Under the pieces are notes generated by a model that made no database searches, was not told the DNA's origin, and was given only the letters and a program-made list of their open reading frames with translations. DNA of 42,228 bases from Gammaproteobacteria bacterium (lineage in GTDB: Bacteria > Pseudomonadota > Gammaproteobacteria > Steroidobacterales > Steroidobacteraceae): NCBI GenBank assembly GCA_027307325.1, contig DAHUXE010000078.1, forward strand, positions 1 to 42,228, in the 5' to 3' direction. This document shows positions 35,113 to 42,228 of the stretch, piece by piece; position 1 is the stretch's first letter; each line of letters begins with the position of its first letter. Both the position numbers and the translations under genes were made by a program.

Positions 35113-38100
35113 CTAAGCGGCCGTGCGCCACAGGCCGTCGCGCGCATAGACCTCCCAGGCCCATTTGAGCCAGCGTGTCAGCACGAACGACAGCCACAGT
35201 GCCCAGGCGAGCATCGCGATCTTGTACCACCACAGCGAGACTGACACTACGGCGGGGCGTGGCAGAGTATCCCGCGTCTGGTCCACGAACCACCCGAGTG
35301 CGCCGTAGTCACCGCCACCGCTGATACGCATGTCGGGTCGCGCGAGCAGTCCCCCCGGCACCGCCGCCACCACGGCGAGCACCGCGGCGACCGCCAGCAC
35401 TGCGAGTCCCACCTGCATGAGATTGAAGCGGTGCAGCTCCGCCGGCGGGCTGCTGCGCGCGCGCCACTGGAACAGCGCGACGAAGAGCACGAACAGCCCG
35501 AACACCGACCACGACAAGGTCGACAGCCCGAGCCCGAGGAGCAGCCAGTCGCGCGCCGGCAGCGGCGTGAGCCGCGAGCGCCCGAGAAGCCAGGCGACGG
35601 CGATGAAGACGACCAGCTCGCCCCAGTAGAGGATCGCCGGACCTACGCCAGCGCCGAAGGCGTACAGCACCCAGCGGTCTGCCGGAACGCGCAGGTCGAT
35701 ATGCAGGTTGCTGGCCGGCGCCGAGAGGGCCACTGCGGGCGCGCGGGTCACGACCGCCGCGCCCCCGGCGCTGCGCCAGTTGACCGTCCAGGTATGTCGG
35801 CCCGGCAGGGCGGGCAGCGACAGCTCCCCGTTCTCCGGCCGCAGTCCGAGCGTGTCGCCGTCACTGCGCACCAGCGTGACCTCGGCGTCGGCCGGCAGAC
35901 GCAGGAGCTGCCGTCCGCCCTGCGTGCTGCGGTACGACAACACCAGGCCGGCATCTGCGGAGCGCTTACCGGCGTTCAGCGTGAGCTCGACGCGATCGAA
36001 GGCAAGCGTGCCGCCGGCGACCGGCTCCGGGCGGGTGACCTTCACCGCGAGATGCTCGCCCGGGCGCGGGTAATACTCATACGTCGCGTCCCTGTCCTCG
36101 CCGGGGGCAACCGCTGGCACTCCTGTCACGTCCACGTGCCAGGTCGGCCCGACGGCAAACCTCCAGTGCTCGCTGTAGGCTGCGCCCTCGGGCGCGACCA
36201 GCCCGAGCGTATCGCTGATCGGGATGATCGAGCTGAACGCGGTCTGGTCCTCGTTTGCCGCGAGACCGAGAGTCACACCGTTGTCCTTCGCTTCGAGCCC
36301 GGCGCTCGTGACCGACTCCTGTGGCAGCAGCGGCAGGCGCACCGTAAAAGCGCTCGATGGCGGCGCGACGCGCTCGACACTGGTATCGATGGTCCAGTCA
36401 TGTGCCAGGTGAAAGGTGCGTGTGACCTCGACGAACGGGAGGAACTCCTCCTGGCGCGCGCCGCCGCCGCTTTCCTGCGCGGCACGCCGGCGCACGAGCC
36501 CGACAGCCCCGCTCACCAGACGCCGTGCGTTCACCCCCGAGACGTCCCAGCCGGTGGCGCTCACCTCGATGACGTGCGGGGCCATCGGGAAGGCGAGCGC
36601 GAGGCCCTGCAGCCCCTCGAGGGAGCCTGCGATACGTACCGTGTGCTTCCCCGTCGGAACGCTCACGTAGCGCACGCCGCCGGCACCGCGATAGACCCAG
36701 CCCGCCGCCGCGCCGTCGACCTGCACGGTATCCGGCACCCAGTTCGGCTCGGCGCCCGGCAGGGCGATGCCGAGCGGGTCGAGCACGCTCACGGTGAGCG
36801 CGATCTGCAGGCGCGATGAGTCGGCGCTCACCTGTGCGTCGAGCACGTCGGCACAGTCGGGCGCGCACTTCGGCGGCTCGAGCAGCCGCGATTTCAGCTC
36901 CCCGAGCAGCGCCGGAGCCGGCGTGCTGTCGGCGCGCGCCTGCGGCGCGGCCCCAAGCGCCGCGGCCGCGGTAAGCGCCAGCAGGGCAGCCGGGCCGGGC
37001 CGCAGACGGCGCAGCCACTCCGGAAGCCGTGCGATGTCACCACGCGTGAGCTCGAGAATGAGCAGAACCGAGAGGGCGATGCCCGCGATGCGCCACAGCC
37101 GCGTGAGCCACGGGGGACTGAGAAGGAAGCGCGCGGTGGCGTTCGGCTCGAGCGGGCCGCTCCAGCTGTACGCGTAGACGTGGTAGCGCCATTGCGGCAG
37201 GCCGGGGCCCGCCTGCACGAGCACACCCGGCTCGTAGGCGGCGGACGGCTCGCGGCGCATACCGGCAACCGCAAGCTCCTCGACGGGGAGAGACATGGCG
37301 GACACGCTGCCAGCCAGCTCCGAGGCGGCTGCCGCCGGGGCCTCAGCCTGGGCAGGAGGCGGCGCGCCGGCACGTTTCGCTTCGACCGGGACATTAGTCA
37401 CCTTCGCGGCTCGCTGTCGCTCGTACCTCTGCGCAGTGGCGCCCAGCCCGCCCGAGAGATAGGTCTCGAGCTGTGGATAGACCGCGAGCCGCGCCTGACC
37501 GATGAGGAACGGCACCAGCGCGACCACGAGCAGCGCGAGGGCGAGCACGCGGTAGGCGGCGACCAGCCGGCGCAGCCGGCCCTCCGGTATCGCGCGCATG
37601 AGGGCGAGCGCCACCAGCACGTTCAGCCATAGCCATACGGGAGCGCCAAGATCCTGGTAGGTGAGAACCACCGCCGCGATGGCGACCGCCGCGACCCGCA
37701 GACCGATCAGCCTTCCTGCGGCAGTCGCGATGAGCAGCACCGCGAAGATGTCGAGCAGCCGCCAGCGCTCGAGCCATGCCTGCGGCGCCGAGTCGGGGCC
37801 GACGGCCGCGAGCAGGCGGTAGCCGGGCCCGACGACCAGCTGTCCCGACGCGTTGGTGAAGCGCTGGCGCCAGCCGGTGGCGGGCAGTGCGCCGCCCGCG
37901 CGCGGCACCCGCGCGACGGTGGTCAGATCCACTTGAGGCTGCCGCACTTCGACGCCCGTCGCGCCGGGTGCGATGCCGGAAGTCACCAGCAGGGACTCGT
38001 CCGCTGCCGTGCGCACGCTCGCGAGCGCAAACGGCTGACTCATCTCGAGCCGCCAGCCCTGGCGCATCTCGCCGGCGATGTGGTCGACGGCGGTGAAGCC

Positions 38101-39207
38101 GGCGCCGGAGAAATCCAGCCACACCGTGCGCTCGAGTCGCAGCTGGTTGGCATCCTGAGGAGACATGCCGCGGCTGCGCTCGAGGAGCCGCAGCACCGCG
38201 CCTGCATGCATGCGGTAGGCGGGCAGCCCGCGCCAGTCGGAGGGCACGTTGGCCTGCGCCGGATCGGTGGGCGGCACGCCCTCGACGGCGGCCACACGCA
38301 ATCGGTCGTTCCCGCGGAAACTCCAGATCTCCTCGGCCGGCCAGGGGGCAGCGCGCGGGCCGAGGCGCACCTCGGCGAGCGGACTCGGTCCGCGCGCCGT
38401 CAGCGTGATGCCGTACTCGCCGGGCCGCACCTGCACGCGCAGCGTGTTGTCGGCATCGAGACGCGCGGGAAGCTCGCCCTCGAGTGAGGTAGGAACGAAC
38501 CCCTCGGGAAGCGAGCTCGCCAGGCGTACTTCGCGCGCCTCGCCTGCGACTGCCAGATGAACCTGCGTGGTCAGAACGCCGGGCAGCTCGTCACTCAGCA
38601 GCCGGAAGACGCGCACATCGACGCGGTTGTCCTGGCGCGCGACCGGCTGCGCTCCGAGCACGAGGCCCGTGGCGTTGCGCTGCGGGATGGAGATGCGCGC
38701 GCCGTCGATCGTGAGAGCCACGAGCGCGACGTCCGCCGGGAGCGGCAGCACCTCGGGGCGCCGCGCCCAGGCGAAAATGCCCGCGACCGTGTGCGCGCCG
38801 GCCGACACACGCAGCGCGGGGACGCCCTTACGGGCGACCGGCGAGGCCGGTTTACCGTCGAGCGTCGGCTCCTGCGGCCATTGCTCCGGGCCTCCCGGCA
38901 GCAGCAGCCAGCCGTCGGTGCCCATCTGCCAGCGCTGGCTGAAGCGGCCGCCGCGGCCGTCAACCTGCAGTTCCAGCGTGCCCGGCCATGCACAGATCCG
39001 CGCATCGTCGACGGCGCGGCCCGGCGCGAGCCACGGACAGCGGTGATTCTCGTGCCCGTGCAGCACCCAGATCTCCCAGCCGTGCAGCGCCGGGGGCACG
39101 CTCTCCTCGGCCGCGGCGGCGGCGGCGGCGGCGATCGTGAGCAGGGTGAATCCGCAGCGCAGTGACGCGCGCCGGCGGCTCCGCATGGCTTCGAGACGTG
39201 TCGGCAT
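35113..39207 (-). CDS. Very large membrane protein of unknown function (1364 residues)
   Basis: I do not recognise this gene by name. The product has a signal-like N-terminus (FTLLTIAAAAAAAAEE, about 20-35), then a long extracytoplasmic beta-rich part (about 36-480). A first helix cluster follows (about 484-585: LLDIFAVLLIATAAG, AVAIAAVVLTY, LALALLVVALVPFLIG). Next come a short loop with an Ala-Pro stretch, further helices near 700-755, a second beta-rich domain (about 760-1170) and four to five helices at the C-terminus (about 1175-1350). The sequence HGWEIWVLHGHENHRCPW near residue 42 is a conspicuous His/Trp/Cys patch. No catalytic motif is evident. The ATG at 39207 precedes the signal sequence; the second Met at residue 8 is an alternative. 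It may have its own promoter in the 109-base gap after lpdA, but none is convincing. Confidence 0.7.
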   Translation of the reverse strand: MPTRLEAMRSRRRASLRCGFTLLTIAAAAAAAAEESVPPALHGWEIWVLHGHENHRCPWLAPGRAVDDARICAWPGTLELQVDGRGGRFSQRWQMGTDGWLLLPGGPEQWPQEPTLDGKPASPVARKGVPALRVSAGAHTVAGIFAWARRPEVLPLPADVALVALTIDGARISIPQRNATGLVLGAQPVARQDNRVDVRVFRLLSDELPGVLTTQVHLAVAGEAREVRLASSLPEGFVPTSLEGELPARLDADNTLRVQVRPGEYGITLTARGPSPLAEVRLGPRAAPWPAEEIWSFRGNDRLRVAAVEGVPPTDPAQANVPSDWRGLPAYRMHAGAVLRLLERSRGMSPQDANQLRLERTVWLDFSGAGFTAVDHIAGEMRQGWRLEMSQPFALASVRTAADESLLVTSGIAPGATGVEVRQPQVDLTTVARVPRAGGALPATGWRQRFTNASGQLVVGPGYRLLAAVGPDSAPQAWLERWRLLDIFAVLLIATAAGRLIGLRVAAVAIAAVVLTYQDLGAPVWLWLNVLVALALMRAIPEGRLRRLVAAYRVLALALLVVALVPFLIGQARLAVYPQLETYLSGGLGATAQRYERQRAAKVTNVPVEAKRAGAPPPAQAEAPAAAASELAGSVSAMSLPVEELAVAGMRREPSAAYEPGVLVQAGPGLPQWRYHVYAYSWSGPLEPNATARFLLSPPWLTRLWRIAGIALSVLLILELTRGDIARLPEWLRRLRPGPAALLALTAAAALGAAPQARADSTPAPALLGELKSRLLEPPKCAPDCADVLDAQVSADSSRLQIALTVSVLDPLGIALPGAEPNWVPDTVQVDGAAAGWVYRGAGGVRYVSVPTGKHTVRIAGSLEGLQGLALAFPMAPHVIEVSATGWDVSGVNARRLVSGAVGLVRRRAAQESGGGARQEEFLPFVEVTRTFHLAHDWTIDTSVERVAPPSSAFTVRLPLLPQESVTSAGLEAKDNGVTLGLAANEDQTAFSSIIPISDTLGLVAPEGAAYSEHWRFAVGPTWHVDVTGVPAVAPGEDRDATYEYYPRPGEHLAVKVTRPEPVAGGTLAFDRVELTLNAGKRSADAGLVLSYRSTQGGRQLLRLPADAEVTLVRSDGDTLGLRPENGELSLPALPGRHTWTVNWRSAGGAAVVTRAPAVALSAPASNLHIDLRVPADRWVLYAFGAGVGPAILYWGELVVFIAVAWLLGRSRLTPLPARDWLLLGLGLSTLSWSVFGLFVLFVALFQWRARSSPPAELHRFNLMQVGLAVLAVAAVLAVVAAVPGGLLARPDMRISGGGDYGALGWFVDQTRDTLPRPAVVSVSLWWYKIAMLAWALWLSFVLTRWLKWAWEVYARDGLWRTAA

Positions 39208-39316
39208 GTGGAGTGACCCCCCGGGACGTGCGCCGCCGCAGCGCGCATAGCTTAGGCTGCGCGCCGGCCAAATGCTCCTGACACTTGAGCGTTCGAGGCA
39301 ACGCCCGGGGGTTAGA

Positions 39317-41152
39317 CTATTTCTTCTTCGGCACGTAGAGATCCGTGAGCGTGCCCTCGAACGCTTCGGCCGCCCCGGCTACGGTCTCCGAGAGCGTCGG
39401 ATGCGGGTGAATCGTGAGACCGATGTCGGCGGCGTCGCAGCCGGTCTCCACCGCCAGCGCGATCTCGCTGATCAGCTCGCCGGCGTTGGTGCCGACGATG
39501 CCGCCGCCGAGCACGCGATGGGTCGCGGGATCGAACAGCAGCTTGGTGAAGCCTTCTTCGCGGCCGAGCGACAGGGAGCGGCCGTTCGCCACCCAGGGAA
39601 AATTGCCTTTGGCGAAGGCGATACCCTTCTCCTTCGCCTCGGTCTCGGTGAGTCCCGCCCACGCGATCTCCGGATCGGTGTAGGCCACGGACGGAATCAC
39701 CCGGGCATCGAAGGCGCGCTTGTGTCCGGCGGCTACCTCGGCGGCGACCTTGCCCTCGTGCATCGCCTTGTGCGCCAGCATTGGCGGGGCGGCGATGTCG
39801 CCGATCGCGAATATGTGCGGCACGTTGGTGCGCATCTGCCTGTCCACGGGGATGAAGCCGCGCTCGGACACTTTCACCCCGGCGAGCTCGGCGCCGACGC
39901 TGTGGCCGTTCGGCGCGCGCCCGACCGCGACCAGCACCCGGTCGAAGATCTGCGGCTCCGGGGCCTTCGCGCCCGCGAAGCTCACGCGCAGTCCCGCCGG
40001 CTGCGCATCCACTGCGGACACCCTGGTGCCGAGCAGGACCTGCTGGTAGCGCCCGCGGATGCGCCGCTCGAGCGGCCGCACCAGATCCGGGTCGCAGCCC
40101 GGCATGAGCTGCGGCGTGAGCTCGACGACGCTCACGCGCTTGCCGAGCGCGTCGAACACACAGGCCATCTCGAGTCCGATGATGCCGCCGCCGACGACCA
40201 GCAGCCCGCCGGTGAATTCCGGGAGCTCGAGGGCGTCGCTCGAGTCGAGGACGCGCGGATCGGCGGGCAGGCCCGGCAGCCCGATCGGCTCGGACCCCGC
40301 GGCGACGATGCACTGCTCGAAGCGGATGCGTTGCGAGCCGCTCGTGCCCATGACCTCGAGCACGTTCGGGCCGACGAAGCGCCCGCTCCCCTGCACCACC
40401 TCCACCTTGCGCTGGCGCGCGAGCACCCGCAGGCCGCCCGTCAGCTTGCGCACCACCGAGGTCTTCCACTCGCGCAGCTTCCCCGGATGGATGTCGGGGG
40501 CCCGGAACACAATGCCGCGCCCCGTCATCTCGGCGGCGTCCTCGATCACCTTGGCGGCGTGCAGCAGCGCCTTCGAGGGAATGCAGCCGACATTGAGGCA
40601 TACGCCACCGAGCTCCGGCCAGCGCTCGACCAGCGTTACCTTCATACCTAAGTCCGCGGCCCGGAACGCCGCCGTGTATCCGCCGGGCCCGGCGCCGAAT
40701 ACCAGCAGCTCCGTCGAGCTGTTGTAGTCGGTGCCGGCACGCTCGCCGGGACCGCCCTTCTGCGAAGGCATGCGCACCGTATCGCCCGCGGCCTCGATGC
40801 GCGCGGCCGGCGGTGGCGCCGGCGCACGCGCGGCGGGCGCGGTGGGCGCAGCTGTTGCCGGTGCGGTCGGCGTCGCGGCTGGTGCGCCGTCGGTGGCGGA
40901 GCGCGCCGCGGCAGCCCCGGTCTCGACGCGCGCGAGAACCGAGCCCTTGGAAACCTTGTCGCCACGTTTCACCAGCACCTCGGTGAGGGTGCCGGCGGCG
41001 GTCGAGGGCACGTCCATCGAGGCCTTGTCGGTCTCGAGCGTGACCAGCGGCGTGTCGACGGCGATGGCATCGCCGGGTTTCACCAGCACGTCGACGATGT
41101 CGACGTCGCTGAAGTTGCCGAGATCGGGAACCAGCAGCTCGACGCGGCTCAC
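39317..41152 (-). CDS. lpdA: Dihydrolipoyl dehydrogenase (E3) with N-terminal lipoyl domain
   Basis: E3 reoxidises dihydrolipoamide of the pyruvate dehydrogenase complex with NAD+. The 611-residue product starts with a lipoyl domain whose Lys43 (ETDKASM) is the lipoylation site, then an Ala-Pro linker (about 79-118). The flavoprotein disulfide reductase follows: FAD loop GAGPGG (153-158), redox pair Cys185 and Cys190 in GGVCLNVGCIPSK, NAD-binding VVGGGIIGLEMA, FAD motif IFAIGDIA, and the catalytic His-Glu pair in HPHPTLSE near the end. Start is GTG at 41152, overlapping the aceF stop as GTGA, so E2 and E3 are translationally coupled. The lipoyl-E3 fusion is seen in several proteobacterial PDH operons. 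Confidence 0.96.
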   Translation of the reverse strand: MSRVELLVPDLGNFSDVDIVDVLVKPGDAIAVDTPLVTLETDKASMDVPSTAAGTLTEVLVKRGDKVSKGSVLARVETGAAAARSATDGAPAATPTAPATAAPTAPAARAPAPPPAARIEAAGDTVRMPSQKGGPGERAGTDYNSSTELLVFGAGPGGYTAAFRAADLGMKVTLVERWPELGGVCLNVGCIPSKALLHAAKVIEDAAEMTGRGIVFRAPDIHPGKLREWKTSVVRKLTGGLRVLARQRKVEVVQGSGRFVGPNVLEVMGTSGSQRIRFEQCIVAAGSEPIGLPGLPADPRVLDSSDALELPEFTGGLLVVGGGIIGLEMACVFDALGKRVSVVELTPQLMPGCDPDLVRPLERRIRGRYQQVLLGTRVSAVDAQPAGLRVSFAGAKAPEPQIFDRVLVAVGRAPNGHSVGAELAGVKVSERGFIPVDRQMRTNVPHIFAIGDIAAPPMLAHKAMHEGKVAAEVAAGHKRAFDARVIPSVAYTDPEIAWAGLTETEAKEKGIAFAKGNFPWVANGRSLSLGREEGFTKLLFDPATHRVLGGGIVGTNAGELISEIALAVETGCDAADIGLTIHPHPTLSETVAGAAEAFEGTLTDLYVPKKK

Positions 41153-42228
41153 AGCACCGCCTCGAGCAGGCCGCGCGGCTCGGCCAGCGTCTGGGCGAGG
41201 TAGGTGGTGAAGCGCGCCGCCATCGCGCCGTCGATCACGCGGTGATCGTACGAGAGCGACAGGGGCAGCATCAGGCGCGGCACGAAGCCCGAGCCGCGGT
41301 ACACCGGCCGCATGACGGAGCGCGAGACTCCGAGAATCGCCACCTCGGGCGGGTTGATGATGGGCGTGAAGGCGGTGCCACCGATGCCACCGAGGCTCGA
41401 GATGGTGAAGCAGCCGCCCTGCAGGTCGAGTGGCGGCAGCTTCCCGGCGCGCGCCTTCTCCGACAACTGGCCGAGCTGCCGTGCGAGCTCATAGACGTCC
41501 TTGCGGTGCGCATCGCGCACCACCGGCACCACGAGGCCGGTGGGCGTGTCGGCGGCGAACCCCATATGGATGAACTTGCGCACGATGAGGTTGGCGCCCT
41601 CGGCATCGAGCGCGGAATTGAAGCGCGGGAACTCGAGAAGCGTCCTGACGCAGGCGCGCATGATGAAGGCGAGCGGCGTCAGCTTGACCCCGGCGGCCTG
41701 GGCCTTGTCCTTGAGACTCGCGCGCAGCTCCTCGAGCTCGGTGATGTCCGCCTCGTCGAACTGGGTGACGTGCGGGATGTTCACCCAGGCTGCCTGCAGG
41801 CGCGGACCCGAGATCTTCTGGATACGCGTGAGCGGCTGCGTCTCGACGGGACCGTACTGCGCGTAATCGACGACCGGAAGGGCGGGGAGCGCCGGCCTCG
41901 CGCCCGCCGCCAGGACGGCCGGCGGAGCGGCCGGCGGAGCTGCAGGAGCGGCGAGCGCACGCTTGACGAAGGCCTTGACGTCCTCGTGAGTGATGCGGCC
42001 CTTGAACCCCGTGCCCTCGACCCGCGCGAGGTCCACGCCGAGCTCGCGGGCGAACTTGCGCACCGAGGGGCCCGCGTGCGCACGCGAGAATCCGGGCTCG
42101 TCGATGGCCGGCAGGTCGGGACGGTAGGAGGTGGGAGTTCCGAGCTGCGAGAAGGGCACGAGCTTGCCCGGCCGCTCACCGCCCGCCGCAGCAGCGGCCG
42201 GTTCAGGCGCGGCCGGCGGCGCGCTCGC
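41149..42228 (-). CDS. aceF: Dihydrolipoyllysine acetyltransferase (E2 of pyruvate dehydrogenase), 5' part outside the window
   Basis: E2 transfers the acetyl group from lipoamide to CoA and forms the core of the complex. The frame is open to the right edge, so the lipoyl domain(s) and the start are missing. Visible parts are an Ala-Pro-rich linker at the edge, the peripheral-subunit-binding domain (GPSVRKFARELGVD, GFKGRITHEDV), a second Ala-Pro linker, and the catalytic domain ending with SYDHRVIDGAMAARF. Its HRVIDG (41227-41244) holds the catalytic His and Asp. aceE is expected next, beyond the window. The stop overlaps the lpdA start. Confidence 0.95.
   Translation of the reverse strand, partial: ASAPPAAPEPAAAAAGGERPGKLVPFSQLGTPTSYRPDLPAIDEPGFSRAHAGPSVRKFARELGVDLARVEGTGFKGRITHEDVKAFVKRALAAPAAPPAAPPAVLAAGARPALPALPVVDYAQYGPVETQPLTRIQKISGPRLQAAWVNIPHVTQFDEADITELEELRASLKDKAQAAGVKLTPLAFIMRACVRTLLEFPRFNSALDAEGANLIVRKFIHMGFAADTPTGLVVPVVRDAHRKDVYELARQLGQLSEKARAGKLPPLDLQGGCFTISSLGGIGGTAFTPIINPPEVAILGVSRSVMRPVYRGSGFVPRLMLPLSLSYDHRVIDGAMAARFTTYLAQTLAEPRGLLEAVL

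Overview
The window is a strongly G+C-rich stretch of bacterial chromosome, densely packed with housekeeping genes. I infer a gammaproteobacterium (Steroidobacterales/Nevskiales/Chromatiales-like). The reasons are the block purN-purM / DUF2066-CDP-alcohol transferase-hda, the neighbourhood apbC-dcd / metG / RnfB-like-nth, a 529-residue RF3, and a dihydrolipoyl dehydrogenase with its own lipoyl domain. No rRNA, tRNA, prophage, CRISPR array or complete insertion sequence was seen.

Layout. 1-4176: a MoxR ATPase / DUF58 / TgpA-type transglutaminase operon that looks damaged: a nonsense codon in moxR, a one-base frameshift in the transglutaminase gene, and a 161-bp inverted-repeat element between moxR and the DUF58 gene. 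4271-5383: a zinc-free MDR oxidoreductase in visibly less G+C-rich DNA with an abnormal C-terminal tail. 5402-9064: a divergent iron/redox pair, namely a diiron ferritin-like / Fer4 / double-CDGSH fusion on the minus strand and a heme-bearing outer-membrane porin (Cyc2-like layout) on the plus strand, separated by 330 bp rich in dyads. 9132-12762 (minus): pssA, a family-4 uracil-DNA glycosylase, rimI and prfC. 12831-15150 (plus): proS and a lytic transglycosylase. 15235-17482 (minus): acylphosphatase and gamma-glutamyltransferase, with hairpins at the convergent end. 17556-22936: wrbA convergent with and overlapping hda; hda, a PgsA-like gene and a DUF2066 gene (minus) divergent from purM-purN-DUF3108 (plus). 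22982-24654 (minus): apbC and dcd.

24869-29676 (plus): the most distinctive block, a HEAT-repeat protein fused to a Hanks-type Ser/Thr kinase, followed by two PilT-family pilus-retraction ATPases. It lies between apbC and metG, genes that are usually neighbours in related bacteria. I infer a module for phospho-control of type IV pilus retraction. 29721-33121: metG, a short soluble RnfB-like ferredoxin and nth (endonuclease III). 33181-35097: an exported M61 metallopeptidase. 35113-39207 (minus): an unrecognised 1364-residue membrane protein. 39317 to the right edge (minus): lpdA and the 3' part of aceF of the pyruvate dehydrogenase complex.

Most genes are single-copy housekeeping genes in short, tightly spaced operons. 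The points that merit a second look are the decaying moxR operon and its repeat, the iron/heme pair, the kinase-PilT-PilT module and the giant membrane protein. All function calls come from motif reading by eye, not from database searches.
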